A stretch of DNA of 64,000 nt. It comes from Siphonodentalium dalli (Eukaryota; Mollusca; Scaphopoda; Gadilida; Siphonodentaliidae). This document shows, in pieces, positions 11,988 through 24,496 of this stretch. Made by a program: the position numbers and the translations under genes. The stretch lies in contig CP136069.1 of the NCBI GenBank assembly GCA_032622095.1, positions 102,456,278-102,520,277 of the forward strand, read 5' to 3'. Position 1 is the first letter of the stretch, and each line of letters begins with the position of its first letter. The notes under the pieces were generated by a model. That model did not search any database. It saw only the letters and a program-made list of their open reading frames with translations, and had not been told where the DNA came from.

Positions 11988-12841
11988 TTATTCTAGTGTT
12001 GTTATTCGTTTAAAATACTTCTCAATTGACATATAAATACCTGTCCCCTTTAAAGTTGTCTTGTTCACTAAATTTGAGGGACCTCTGTGAATTTGGTGAT
12101 TTATGCAAATGGGCACCTACTGCAAAATCGTCACAATGTGGGCGGAGCATTGACATTGCTCTCATGCACATACGATTGTCATTTTGTTAAATATATTTCT
12201 TTGTGAAATTGACTACTGTATTCTTTTGAATCATCAGTATTTGTGTTTATAGCTAGGGCAGTATTAGACTATTACAATTTTACTATTTGTCTTTCTTTAC
12301 AAATCACAAGTGCATGGTTCTATTTTTAGTGAGTTAATTGGCTTCATATCAATTGGCCTTTGTCGCCAAGATGTAAACACATGCACAACATGAATTACCA
12401 CGTTGGATCTGGGCTTGATTATCACAATGCATGACAATTACAAAGATTTAATTTAATTAGTTAATATTACTTCATTACCAGAGTAATGAATTGAAATTGT
12501 AGACTGGGCACAACATTATACTTATACATAAATCAATAAATAAACAAAATCATGTTTTGTCAGACCAATAGCGATACTCTCACGCGCTGCGATCATTAAC
12601 GCTCTTTGTATTTGAGTAACATTCTGATCAGTAGATTGGGTACCAATTTTTCTGTTTGTAACAGTCACTATCGGATTGACACATTCTTCAAAAACGCTGA
12701 TTTTACTTTGTAATCGGTATATTATCGGTAGAAATTACTTTCATATTGCATTGTGAATTGGAAAAATTGTTTGTTTTTGCCAATTTTACCGATTTTAGTT
12801 ATGAGATGACTCCTTAAAGGCCACATACCTCAACCGATTGA
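11988..12841. other. No recognised gene
   Basis: AT-rich intergenic or intronic sequence. I see no supported feature. Confidence 0.3.
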
Positions 12842-13360
12842 TCACAAACTTTTTTTTATCTTTGTGGTGACCTCTCGATAGGAGTCATAAAAATTTTCTG
12901 AATTTAATTTACAGGCATGGCCTTTCTTGGATTTCTTGGATTTCACATTTGAACCCATCAGTAAAAACATGACCAAAATTATTGGCAAAATTTTCTGAAA
13001 ATTTACAGGCATGTTTGGCATCACCTCGAGATGGGAGCATAAAATATTTCTGAATTTCGTTAAAAAACATGGCCGCTGTGGTGACCTCTCGATAGGAGTC
13101 ATAAAATTTTCTGGATTTAATTTACAGGCATGGCCTTTCTTGGATTTCACATTTGAACCCATCAGTAAAAACATGACCAAAATTATTGGCAAAATTTTCT
13201 GAAAATTTACAGGCATGTTTGGCATCACCTCGAGATGGGAGCATAAAATATTTCTGAATTTCGTTAAAAAACATGGCCGCTGGCAGCCATCTTGGTCTTT
13301 GCATGTCTAAATCCTTTGGCACACCATACAGACCACACATCTCTTTTCCGATTGTCACTA
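12842..13360. repeat. ~213-bp tandem duplication related to the 164-bp satellite
   Basis: GTGGTGACCTCTCGATAGG recurs at about 12863 and 13076, with the intervening CAGGCATGGCCTTTCTTGG and CATCACCTCGAGATGGGAGC segments duplicated. The unit ends in AACATGGCCGCTGGCAGCCA and CTAAATCCTTTGGCACA, so it is a variant of the 164-bp family with a different middle portion. Open frames across it are products of the duplication. Confidence 0.75.
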
Positions 13361-13569
13361 AACTTCATACGCATCCTCAGTGACCCCTAGATGGGAACTT
13401 TCCATTTTTTTCTCTCCGAATTTTGTTAGAAAATGGTAAATACTGGTAAAGATTTCCCACTCGGCAGCCTACCTTTGACAAATAATTATCCCAAGATATT
13501 TCTGATTATTTTTGTTTATTTAATCATGAAACAGTGAGAAATTTCACTCTTTCTGAGAGCATTGTTTGA

Positions 13570-13930
13570 GTCAAGCTTGGTGGGGGGATGTCCGTACGAG
13601 CTCCAATTTGGGAATCTTTATTTTAAGGCCCCACTATTGAAAATGTACTGGGCATATAATATGGATGTTGGGACATATCTGGACTCTCCTGTATCCGGAC
13701 ATGAGTCGAGTATAGCTAACTTAGGTTTTCTCCGCACCAGCTCCAATTTGAGGCTAAAATTTTAAGGGCCCATCATAGAAACTATGTATTGGCCTATGCC
13801 GTTTGATTCTGGGCATATAGTATGGATGTTGGGGTATATCTGGACCCTCCTGCATCCAGAATTGACTCGGGTGTAGCATCCAGAAATGACTCGGGTCAAT
13901 AGCTCATTTATGTTTTTCCTGCACCGGTTC
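13570..13930. repeat. ~170-bp imperfect direct duplication
   Basis: Two adjacent diverged copies share AGCTCCAATTTG, GGGCATATAATATGGATGTT or its variant, TATCTGGAC.CTCCTG.ATCC and GA.TCG.GT.TAGC. No known family is recognised. Confidence 0.6.
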
Positions 13931-14446
13931 ATCGTTTCATATATATCTTAACCAAAATAAGCAATAAAACCATAAGGAATTTTTGTCATGTAAGTGCTTG
14001 GTGGGAAGATATCCAGGCCTGGACATCTCCCCGCACCCAAACCTTGACTGAAACAACTTTTTATGTGTACCCATACCCAAATCTAAAAAAACATTGTTCT
14101 GGGCATTTCAGGATCAAACGATATCAAATGGGGGAAATTTTGTATTATTCCAGTGGGGAAATGATGTGTTACACTGGTACCACAATTATTTCGTACCAAT
14201 TAAAACTTTTCCTGACAGTATATATTCACACTAGTCAAAACATTGCATGAGCATGGCTTCTGGACTATGCGCGAGGGTCTGAGAAACAGGAATTTGACTT
14301 TGCATGGTCTTGAAAGTAATAGTTTAAGTTCCCCATCGTTAGTATATACAGTGTCTAAATATTCAAACAACCCATGATAGAAATCCAATGGTCTTATTTG
14401 TGAAATCTTACTTGTTTTTACTGATTTTCAATTTGAACATTTTCAG

Positions 14447-14522
14447 ATGACGATAACCCACCAGTCTCTTTTGTGAAATTCTCTCCCAATGGGAAATATA
14501 TACTTGCAGCTACACTTGACAA
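14447..14522 (+). CDS. WDR5: WDR5 coding exon (start of the sixth WD repeat)
   Basis: WDR5 is the WD40 propeller subunit of nuclear MLL/SET1 histone H3K4 methyltransferase complexes. It binds the WIN motif of MLL and contributes to NSL and other complexes. After the acceptor TTTTCAG this 76-nt exon encodes, with a split first codon, DDDNPPVSFVKF then SPNGKYILAATLD and two bases of an Asn codon, before donor GTAAGT. As far as I recall the family, this is identical to vertebrate WDR5 at about residues 211-236, including the DDDNPPVSF loop entering blade six. The exon at 43421-43454 completes the Asn codon. The preceding exon, expected to end in the region encoding QCLKTLI, was not found in 1-14446. 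The gene extends beyond the window on at least one side. Confidence 0.96.
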
Positions 14523-14659
14523 GTAAGTCATGATCATAGCCTGATTCATTCATCCAAGTGGTCAGTATCAAATGACCGTGTCATTTATTATAAATTGGTT
14601 ACATTTTTCTCCACCCACATTTTCTGATAGGTGCTTGATTAGTTTACATTTACAATAAA

Positions 14660-14714
14660 ACCTCTCTAAACCGAACACCCATCAAGCCAGCCCTTCTGTT
14701 CGGTTTAGAAAGGT
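14660..14714. repeat. Hairpin inverted repeat
   Basis: ACCTCTCTAAACCGAACA and TGTTCGGTTTAGAAAGGT are near-perfect inverted copies separated by ~20 bp. This is a probable MITE tip or solo hairpin. Confidence 0.7.
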
Positions 14715-15291
14715 GTTCAGTTTGTAGAAAATTGCATTTAATAAAATCAAAATATATTACCCGCCATTACCAAAGGTGACAAGACAAAAACACTGCAATA
14801 TTAATTAATGAGACATTATTGAACTATGAAAATGAACTACAACTCATTTTTGCCAGCGGGTGGTGTTATCATAGTGAAGTTGCATTATCTAGTCATGGTT
14901 TTTAGCTCACCTGAGACGAAGTCTCCGGTGGAGCTATAGTCATCACTCCTCGTCCGTCCGTCCATCGGTCCGTCCATCCGTCCGTCAACAATTCTTTAAA
15001 CATCTTCTCCTCTGAAATCATCAGACCGATTGGGTTTATATTTGGTGTGGATGTTCCCTAGGTGACTCTTATTATGCCCCCGACTTGAAGTCGGCGGGTA
15101 TATAGTCGACATCTCCGTCCGTCCGTACGTCCATCTTAGCGTACGTCCGTACAAACATTTTGCATTATTGTTCAGCAACCGCTGGGCAGATTTAGCTGAT
15201 ATTTGGTATGGTGATAGAGCAGCATGGGGGAACAGCTACATGTATAGCGCGGGTTTCGTCCACCCATTTTCACCAGAGTTATGGCCCTTTT

Positions 15292-17416
15292 TATGTTTAC
15301 CCATACCATAGTATGGTAAACATAGTGTCGTTGCCCGGATTGACCACTCGTCGTTAGTCCGTCCGTCCGTCCGTCCGTCTCTGTCTGTCTGTCTGTCTGT
15401 CTGTAGACACTTTACGCATGGTGCGATAACTGAAATATTTTCTATCTGATCGGAACCAAATTTTGTATATGAATTTCTCAGCACCAAATACAGATCGAGT
15501 TCGAATATGGGTTTGATCCGAGTTTTTTTTACGGAGTTGTGGCCCTTTTTCAACTTAGAATTTATGCATGCTGCCATAACTCAAAAAGAAATTATCTGAC
15601 CATAACCAAATTTGGTATGTGAGTTGCTCAACCCAAAATACATATCGAGTTCGAATATGGGTTTGATTCGATATTTTTTAATGGAGTTATGGCCCTTTGA
15701 CATATAATTCATGAATGCTTCGATAAATCAACAATTTTTCAACTGATAGGAACCAAATTTTGTATGTGAGTTTCTCAACTCAAAATACAGATCGAGTTCG
15801 AATATGGGTTTGATCCGGTACTTTTTACTGGAGTTATGGCCCTTTGATTATTTTATTCATCGCTAAAATATATCCAAGATACACAGGTGGCACTGTCTAG
15901 ATAGTATCTAATAAATCAGGTTCAGGATGCTATGAAGTTGTCTCTCTCTTATGTCTTCTCACACAGAGATATTATCCAGTTACAATACCATGAAGTTGTC
16001 TCTCTCTTGTGTCTTCTCACACAGAGTTAGTATCCAGTTACAATACCATGAAGTTGGTTATCTTGTATTGAGTTAATTAACTGCTAGGAGATGTGTTGGC
16101 TGTATCAGATATACTTTATACTCTATAAGTATCTCTGGCCATATCATAGGTGGAATGTTTATACTATTATATTTTATATGCATGGTTATTTAAATTTCAT
16201 CTTAAAGGCATAATCTGGTTTCATTGTTTAATAGCATTACCATTGGAATTTTGTTGGTTTCATGGGAAGACAACTTTGGTTTTCAAAGTTTTAAAAACTT
16301 GAGAGCTCTGTATTAGTCTATGGGAACAAAATAATTGTTCATAACACTTTTAGTACTGTAGGTCTAGGTTGTTTTATCTATATATTAATGGAAAGCTTTT
16401 TCGACATTGATTTCAATTGATTACATATGTGAATTGAAAAATTAAAGGGGCACACCAGGTTTGATGTATTTTTCCTGTACTCTGCATGAGATAAAACTTT
16501 TTATGTGTACCTATACCATAGTATGGTACACATAGCGTCAATGTCCGGATTGACCACTCGTCTGTCCGTCCATCTATATCTGTCTGTCTGTCAGACACTT
16601 TTAGGTATAATGCGATAACTCTAACATTTTCTATTTGATCGGAACCAAATTTTGTATATAGGTTTCTCATCCCAAAATACAGTTCGAGGTTGAATATGGG
16701 TTTGATCCGATTTATTTTAAGTAGTTATGACCCTTCTTTTTTTTTTAAATTTGAAATTTGGATTTTTCATATTTTTTTAGATTGAATTTCCTCGCTCAAT
16801 TTAACATAAACAAATATTAAAAAACTTTTATAATAATAAAAAAATTATTTAATTAAAAAAAAAATTCATTGACACTAATTTGTTTTAGTTGTATTCCATT
16901 AATAAGGTGTGATGTCCTGTATTGAAAATGTGAAGATTTTATTGCAATATTTGCATGTAATATAATGATATCAATAAATTGACATGTGAACATCCAATAT
17001 CCAGAGTATGAGAATACCTTTAATAGATGTCATTCCAAGCAAAATCTGTTATTAATTGAGTGATGACATATGTTACATAGCTCTAGGGGGGTGGTTGTAT
17101 GAAGGTAAAGATGAACAACCTGCTGGCTGGATAATTGTTTATCCTATCTGTCAAGTTTATTAATGGCTAAACAATTGGATCTCACAGTGAGAGGTCCTTG
17201 TGTGAATAGGGACAGAGTTATGAGATTTAAAACGACTCCTCCCCCACCCCAATTACTTTAACCCCTTCTTAAGACAAATTATTTGACCTTTTGATTTTAA
17301 GTTAGGTACTGATATATGTATTACTGTGATCATATCTTTGACCAATTATCAGTTATAGCTAATCGCTATCGCCAAGGTATGGGTTAAACATCTGCCGATC
17401 GTGATCGGCCTCTCGT
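15292..17416 (+). mobile_element. TATGTTTACC-family Helentron-like element, third nesting level (copy a)
   Basis: It begins TATGTTTACCCATACCATA after GAGTTATGGCCCTTTTT and ends at the hairpin GCCGATCGTGATCGGC followed by CTCTCGT. Removing it rejoins GGCCCTTTT with TTGACTTAGAAAATTCAA, which matches the uninterrupted module near 19685 (GGCCCTTTTTTCAACTTAGA). It includes (GTCC/GTCT)n and four imperfect core repeats. A second 5'-type hairpin (TATGTGTACCTATACC) at 16500 suggests a further element inserted or fused inside. Confidence 0.7.
15932..16047. repeat. 58-bp tandem duplication
   Basis: ATGAAGTTGTCTCTCTCTT and the following TCTTCTCACACAGAG and ATCCAGTTACAATACC are repeated with a 58-bp period, and a third partial start follows at 16048. 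It is a local replication-slippage product within the nested element. Confidence 0.85.
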
Positions 17417-17568
17417 TTGACTTAGAAAATTCAATTTTGTCCGTCCGTACAAACATTTTGCATTATTGTTCAGCAACCGCTGGGCAGATTTAGCTGATAT
17501 TCGGTATGGTGATAGAGCAGCATGGGGGAACAGCTACATGCATAGCGCGGGTTTCGTCCACCCATTTT

Positions 17569-19494
17569 TATGTTTACCCATACCATAGTATGGTAAACAT
17601 AGTGTCGTTGCCCGGATTGACCACTCGTCGTTCGTTCCGTCTGTCTGTCTGTCTGTCCGTAGACACTTTACGAGTAATGCGATAACTCAAACATTTTTTA
17701 TCTGATTGGAACCAAATTTGGTATGTGAGTTTCACAGCCCAAAATACAGATCGAGTCCGAATATGGGTTTGATCCGATTAATTTTAAAGGAGTTATGACT
17801 CTTTTTTGAGATTTTTTTTTTTTTATTTTAAATTCAATTTTTTTAGATTTAGCTCCTTGTTAAATTTAGCATATACAGATATTAAATTTTGTTTGAACTT
17901 TAATAACAATAACAAAAAAATTTAAATAATAAAAAAAAATTGACACTTTCATTTATTTTACTTTTATACGATTAATTAGGTGTGATATCCTGTTTTGAAA
18001 ATATGAAGATTTTATTGCAATAGTTTCATGTAATATAATGATATCAATAAATTACCATGTGATCATCCAACATCCAGAGTATATGAAAGGATTTTTATAG
18101 ATGTTGTCATTCCAAGTGAAATCTGTTATGAAATGAGTGATGACATATGATACAGAGCTCTGGTGGGTCAAGCAAGATAAACAACACTGGTGGCTGGCTG
18201 TTTGTTTATTCTAACTGTCAAATTGATTAATGGCAGCACAAGACTGGTGTTTTTCCTATTCTTGAAATTTCATTACAGGGTGAGATAAGGGCCCCCTCAC
18301 CTATATAAGTGTCTTCTAAATTCCATGAATTTGCTTCAAAAATAATTAACCCTTTCCAAGGTTTCCATAGACACATGCTATAATGTACATGGACTCTTCC
18401 TCATATCTCTTAATATATTTTGGATATCTTTGCACACTATTCACTTCTATCAATTTGGTATTGACTGATTAATTGATTTTTGAAAAATATATTAACCCTT
18501 CAGACACGTGCTTTCAAAATTAAAACAACAGCTGATAGCCAATATGATTTATCTATGCAATGGGGGAAACAGGCAGATAAATATACATGACTATTGTAAG
18601 TGATGACTTATGGTAGTTGTTAGTATTTCCAGGAACCTTATTTTCCCATTTGTTCACATTTTCATGGTTGATTGAATTTTAGGGGCCACAGAGCACTTAA
18701 AAGATTAACATTGAAGGTTGTGGCTTTTAGTGCCCAAGCTACTTGTAAAACATTGTAATGTGTGAAACCATTCAAATGAGGGCTAACTTACTTTCTTTTA
18801 TATGAACGATTTAGTGGTCATAGGGGCCAGCATCCCCATCATGTTATGTCTGTATAACATTATATAGATAATACTTTTGAATTGTATAAACTACATATAT
18901 TTTTTGAAAACCATACACCCCTGTTATGAAACACTTAATCTTATTTAATACACAGGTCAGATCTGATCTTATATCTGTCCATGTTTGATAAACAAATAAC
19001 TGGGGAGAATGGGGGAAGGTGGGGGGGGGGGGGGGTAATTAAAGTACCATTTAAATACCAGATGGAATCCCCTACATATATGTCGTTCTAAGCAGTCTGG
19101 CTTGTCAACAATTATAATTTCTCTTTAGAAGTGAATAATAAATTTTGAATATCTGGCATGTCAAAAGTGGCAAAGATAGGGATTTATCACTTTTGCTTCC
19201 AATGAGTTAACTTAAACTCCTAAACATGTCCTCCGAAATCACTAAACCATTGGATCTCACAGTGAGAGGTCCTTGTGTGAATAGGGACAGAGTTATGAGA
19301 TATAAAACTACTCCTCCCCAACCCAAATACTTTAACCCTTTCTTAAGACAAATTATTTGAGCTTTTGATTTCAAGTTTGGTACTGATATATGGATTAATT
19401 CCTGTGATCATATCTTTGACAAATTATCAGTTATGGCTAGTCACTATCGCCAAGGTATGGGTTAAACATCTGCCGATCGTGATCGGCCTCTCGT
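17569..19494 (+). mobile_element. TATGTTTACC-family Helentron-like element, third nesting level (copy b)
   Basis: It begins TATGTTTACCCATACCATA after CGTCCACCCATTTT and ends GCCGATCGTGATCGGCCTCTCGT. Removal rejoins CACCCATTTT to TACCAGAGTTATGGCCC, as in the uninterrupted module at 15265-15290. It carries a (GTCT)n tract at about 17636-17660 and a 15-bp poly-G tract at 19021-19035. It shares a ~1.2-kb 3' part with copy a (for example TTGGATCTCACAGTGAGAGG near 17180 and 19255). Confidence 0.7.
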
Positions 19495-22057
19495 TACCAG
19501 AGTTATGGCCCTTTTTTTTTACTTAGAAAATTCTATTTTTCTCTTGTTTTTTTGGTTTCCAGATGATAGCGTGAGCTTTGGTGGTACGATTGCAAATCCC
19601 GTATTTTTGTGGATCAGTTTATATGAAAATATATGTCAAGGGCGAATTTGGGTATGATCTGATGATTTTTGCCAGAGTAATGGCCCTTTTTTCAACTTAG
19701 AAAATTTGAATTTTGTCCGTCCGTACAAACATTTTGCATTATTGTTCAGCAACCGCTGGGCAGATTTAGCTGATATTTGGTATGGTGATAGAGCAGCATG
19801 GGGGAACAGCTACATGCATAGCGCGGGTTTAATACACCCATTTTCACCTGAGTTATGGCCCTTTTTTTACTTAGAAAATTCAAATTTTCTCTTGTTTTTT
19901 GGGTTTCCAGATGATAGCGTGAGCTTTGGTGGTACGATTGCAAATCCTGTATTTTTGTGGATCAGTTATATGAAAATACATGTCAAGTGCGAATTTGACA
20001 TTTTTGCCAGAGTTATGGCCCTTTTTTCAACTTAGAAAATTTGAATTTTCGCTTGTTTTTGGGTTTCCGGATCGCTTGTTTTGTTGTTTTTAGTCAACAT
20101 TTCTGTACGAACTTCTTTTGGAATGGTCATATAGACCTCCTCGGATATCCGCAGTTTCGTCCATGCTTAATCCAAATTGCTACGGTCGGGGGCAAATGCC
20201 ACGCGACAGCGTACCTCTTGTTCAGATTTGTTCAAATGAGGTCACCAAGTCAAACAAGAACATTCCATGCTAAATAAGCCAACTAGTTCTTGGCTCTTGC
20301 AAACATATTTTAAGAATTATTATTGTGTCAGGACCATAACTATTTTTCCACATAGTAATTCTTAAAACGACTTCTTTTCTGAAGTTGTCGGGCCGAATGG
20401 GTTCATATTTGGTATGAGGGTACCTTGGGTGACTGTGGTTCAGATTTGTTCAAATGAGGTCACTGGGTCAAATGTGGGTGGGGCTATGGACATAAATCTG
20501 AAGAATTTTTTTTTTAGATTAATTTATTGCTCAATTTAACCAAAATTTTTTTTATATATATTTAATTTTTAATAAATAATTAATTTTTAGAAGCAAATTT
20601 ATTAAATAAAATATGTTTTATTTAAATAAAATAAAAAACATTTAATTAAAATTTTGAAGAACTTATGACATTACATCTTCGGGGCCTAGATACCTCTAGG
20701 GGTTTGGGAGAAAACATGACAGACAGATGTACAGAAATATTCAGTAAATTCCTTTTAATATCTGTGTATTCCCATTACAAGCCAACTCTGCTCTGAACTG
20801 CCAGGCTGATAGACATGACACATGTTGTTTATAATCAGGGCCAGATAGATAGATAAGAGAACTTATGTAGCTATAGGCAGAGTCCCCAGGGAGTGTATTC
20901 ATGTCATTCATAATTTAAATGAGATTAATAGTGTTGTACATTTGTTTTCTAAAGTTGTCAATGTAGCACCATCATTGTTTACAATACACTGGTCATTAAT
21001 ATCAGATTAAATTCCTTTTCTCAGAGCTTTAATTAAGTGTGTCTGGCATTTGTATAATGAGGTTCCCAGAGGGTGAATTTAATTATGCTACCCTGCACGG
21101 CAGGCTAGCATCGCCAAATACACCCTATGAGGACCTCATTCTGCTTAGGCTTCATCTTCTGGGAAGTATCTAGATCTCAAATTGACATTTTAGCAGCTCT
21201 TTTCCCCTTCTGTTAGATTCTAAAATGCATAATTGAGGTGTCAAATGGGGTGCGCATACTGTCATATGTCAGTAATGTCACCCAACTTCAGCTGGAGAAC
21301 TTCTGTCTGTCCCTAGGTCTCCCATAGCAGTTGAGGACTATTAAAGTAAAATTGGGTTCCCAGATGGTGAATTTGGTGATGCTAGCCCACCTTACAGAAT
21401 AGCATCACTACATTCACCCTTTTGGGACCTCAGACGCACTAAATTCACGCTTGGCTGTTCCAATATTATTTTCTTAACCACTTATCTATGTGAACTCATT
21501 ATACCTTTATATTATGGACAAAAAAGTGGGTGGGTATGTACTTTCATCCATTGTTCTGTCCATCCATCCATCAACAATTGTTTTCTTCTCGAGATCTATA
21601 TGAATTCCCTACCTGTATGTGACTCACATTCAGATTTGTTCAAATAAGTTCATCAGGTCAAATAGGAGGGATGCCATAACATTTTCCCTCCATTGTAATT
21701 CTAACAACTATTACTTCTCCAAGAAACCATCAAGTCTATTTAGCTTATATTTGTGGATGCAAGGTCCTTGGGTGGCATGTTTAGATCTGTTCCAATGGGG
21801 TCCCTTTTTGGAAAATCAATTAACTTCAACTCTTAAAAGCGAATGTTTAAAATTATAAGATGAATAGATATCAGAGATGGGGATTCATGTTTGTTCAAAT
21901 AGGGGCAGAGGTAAGAGATTTATCTCTGCCCCACCCACACTACCTGTATCTATGCTGTACGCTACTGGTATAATAAGATAATGTCATATTCTTGCAGGGA
22001 TGTCCCCACAGTGTTGGTGAGGTGATTTACAGATTTGTTCAATGAAATGTAATTTTT

Positions 22058-23119
22058 TAGCTCACCTGAGACGAAGCTATAGTCATCACTTCTCCATCTG
22101 TCACCTGTTCATCTGTCTGTGCATCCATCAATCAATCTCTCAACAATTCTGTGAACATCTTCTCTAGATCATAAGACTGAATGGGTTCATATTTGGTGTG
22201 GATTTTCCCTAGGTGACTCACATTCAGATTTGTTCAAATGAGGTCACTCTTTCAAATGGTTGTGAAGCCAGGGCCATAACTCTTGCCCTCCATAGTAATT
22301 CTTAAAAACGACTTCTTCTCATCTACCATCAGGTTGAATGGGTTCATATTTGGTATGAAGGGTCCTTGGGTGACTGGAGTTCAGATTTTTTCAAATGGGG
22401 TCACTTGTTTTAAATGGGGTTTCAAATTTATTCAGATGGGGTCACCAGATTAAATAGGGTGGGACCAGAGACATAACTGTATATCTCTATATCTCTATAG
22501 TAATACTTAAAATGTCTTCTCAAGAGAGGTTGGACTATTTAGCTTACATATAGTATGGAGGATCCTTTAGTGACTGAGATTCAGATTTGTTAACATGAGG
22601 CTACCTGTTAAGAAATGACGGGGCTATGGGGACTTAACACTTTTGTGTCTAATAAAATCATTAAAATACAAAATTCATTAAAACATCTACGTTGGATCTA
22701 CCTGACTGATTAATCTGACATACATGTACATATATGGTGTTTTTGGGTCCATGGATAATTGGGCTTCAAACATGTCTAAATAGTTTTATAAAAAGGTGCT
22801 TGTGAGATTGGAAATTTCCAACAACTGAGAAAGTTTGAGATGTCGGTTGTGAAATTCCAATCTAACACTTGGGAGTCTGGAGCCTGGTCGGGAAGGGACA
22901 TGAGCTGGAGGAGGGGGGGGGGGGGTGATCAGTAGTGTACAGTTGGTAATTTAAAAGTAGATATTCGCTGATCTACATACATGAAGCCTCTCTATCCACA
23001 TATCATGTTTAGATCTACTTCTTTTAAAGTGATTATGAAAAGTTCTAACTGTTATGGTCTCCAAAGTCCCAGTCTTTTGCAGTCTGGTGAAACGACCCCA
23101 CAGTCTTTGACTGTCTTGT
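22058..23119 (+). mobile_element. AGCTCACC-family Helentron-like element with 3' end
   Basis: The 5' hairpin AGCTCACCTGAGACGAAGCT is followed by GTCY-rich sequence, three GGGTTCATATTTGGT-type modules and the 3' module (AAAAGGTGCTTGTGAGATTGG, GATCAGTAGTGTACAGTTGG, GATTATGAAAAGTTC). It ends with ACCCCACAGTCTTTGACTGT and CTTGT. A 15-bp poly-G tract lies at about 22912-22926. Confidence 0.6.
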
Positions 23120-24060
23120 TATGTGTACCCATACCATGTATGGTACACATAATGCTGACGTCCGGATCAACCATTCGTCCATCCCGTCCGTCTGTCTGCA
23201 GACACTTGCTATCCGATATGATTACACAAATATTTTTTATCGGATCGTGTTTGAATTTTTGTGCATGTAAACTTATGATGACACCACTCCTCACCTGTAT
23301 AGTTTTTTGTTATCGAGTGGTTGATCAGTTTAGAAATTATTAACACTTTGTATCCACACATAGGCATGAGCTATTCGATGCTGTAACCAAAGTATTTTTT
23401 GTCCGATTGTGTTCATATTTGATATGTAGGTTTATGATGACACACACCTCACCTGTATAGTTTGTAGCTCACCTGAGACGAAGTCTCCGGTGGAGCTATA
23501 GTCATCACTCTCGTCCGTCGTCCGTCCGTGCGTCTGTCCGTCCGTCCGTCAAACTTTTTTTTAAACATCTTCTCCTCTGAAACCATCATACCGAATTGGT
23601 TCATATTTGGTGTGGATATTCCCTAGGTGACTCTCATTCAGATTTGTTCAAATGAGGTCACTGGGTCAAATAGTTGCGAAGCCAGGGCCATAACTCTATT
23701 CCTCCATAGTAATTCTTAGAACGACTTCTTTTACTGAACTATAAGGCCGTATGGATTCATATTTGGTGTGGATGTTCCCTAGTTGACTCAAATTCAGATT
23801 TGTTAAAATGAGGTCACCAGGTTGATTAGTTGAGAAACCAGGGCCATAACTCTATTCCTCCATAGTAATTCTTAGAATGACTTCTTCTTTTGAACCATTT
23901 GACCGATTTAGCTTACATTTGGTATGGAGAGTCCTTGTGTGACTGCGGTTCAGATTTGTTCAAATGGGGTCACTGGGTCAAATAGGGGCAGAGCCAGGGC
24001 CCAGGGACATAACTCTTTAAATTTTTTTTATTTAAATCCATGTTTTAAATCCTTGCCCCC
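23120..24060 (+). mobile_element. TATGTGTACCC fragment followed by an AGCTCACC-family 5' portion
   Basis: At 23120 a new hairpin starts (TATGTGTACCCATACCATG with TATGGTACACATA) with a short GTCY tract and two diverged ~120-bp modules (ATTTTTTATCGGATCGTGTT and TATTTTTTGTCCGATTGTGT). At 23465 an AGCTCACCTGAGACGAAGT copy begins with a full hairpin, (GTCC)n and three TTCAGATTTGTTCAAATGAG modules. It runs into the poly-C tract at 24065. Confidence 0.55.
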
Positions 24061-24062
24061 TC

Positions 24063-24064
<2 letters not shown>

Positions 24065-24098
<34 letters not shown>
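24065..24098. repeat. Poly-C tract, 34 bp
   Basis: There are 34 consecutive C residues followed by an imperfect (CCACCA)n tail. It sits at the same relative place in the repeat family as the poly-C at 46675-46694, so it is a mutable position of the element. Confidence 0.95.
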
Positions 24099-24460
24099 AC
24101 CTCCCCCACCACCACCACTACCACTGAATGTCCCTGCCACCCCACACCAGATCCTTGCAAGGTTCACACCATTAAAAGCCTTACACTTTAGTTATATGAC
24201 ATGCCAGGAGCTGACCAGCCTTAATTCTCACAGTGCTCACAGCTGTGTGTCCAGTCATTATAAAGTAATTAACTTTTATCTCAATATCCACATTTATCAG
24301 GCTGGGAGAGAATGAGGTGTGTGAATGAAATTTAATCCTATGTGTTTACAGCAATCTCAAATACAACTCTAACTGTTTGACAGTTTACACATTTTATAAT
24401 AGTATTAGTATTAACCATTTCATTACCAGAGCTATGCTGGTACAGCAAAAAGACCTTGCA

Positions 24461-24496
24461 CCAGTGTATTCTCCTATATATAAGAGAATACACTGG
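24461..24496. repeat. Hairpin CCAGTGTATTCTC
   Basis: CCAGTGTATTCTC and GAGAATACACTGG flank a TATATA loop. A related, longer-spaced pair occurs around 24764-24830 (CCAGTGCATTGTCTTATA ... AAGAGAATGCACTGG) and a half copy at 5387-5402, so it is a dispersed module. Confidence 0.75.

Larger units (their letters stand above)
15073..20221 (+). mobile_element. TATGCCCCCGACTTG-family element nested in the AGCTCACC element
   Basis: It starts with the hairpin GCCCCCGACTTGAAGTCGGCGGG and a (GTCC)n tract. It then carries repeated GTCCGTACAAACATTTTGC and TTCAGCAACCGCTGGGCAGA modules and ends GCGTACCTCTTGT at 20221. Removing it rejoins GTGACTCTTAT with TCAGATTTG, matching the intact host sequence apart from one base, so insertion was between two Ts without a target duplication. 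Its own body is about 1.1 kb. The rest of the span is two separate TATGTTTACC-family insertions at 15292-17416 and 17569-19494. Confidence 0.7.
14903..22057 (+). mobile_element. AGCTCACCTGAGACG-family Helentron-like element, split by insertions
   Basis: The 5' hairpin at 14903-14936 (AGCTCACCTGAGACGAAGT with CCGGTGGAGCT) and a (GTCC)n tract precede AACAATTCTTTAAACATCTT and GGTGTGGATGTTCCCTAG. The element is interrupted at 15073. It resumes exactly at 20222 with TCAGATTTGTTCAAATGAGG, which directly follows GTGACTCTCAT in uninterrupted relatives (for example near 23630). The body to about 21480 contains a diverged copy of the CTGAATTTAGTGTG...CCTCATTCTGC hairpin module (about 21000-21470). The 3' end is not clear. 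Position 22057 is only the start of the next element. Confidence 0.55.

Noticed and set aside
12842-13228. 128-codon open frame with an internal repeat (MPVNFQKILPIILVMF)
   Set aside because: It is the translation of the ~213-bp tandem duplication and has no homology I recognise.
23924-24127. Open frame with a poly-proline C-terminus
   Set aside because: The proline run is the 34-bp poly-C tract in a non-coding dispersed repeat.
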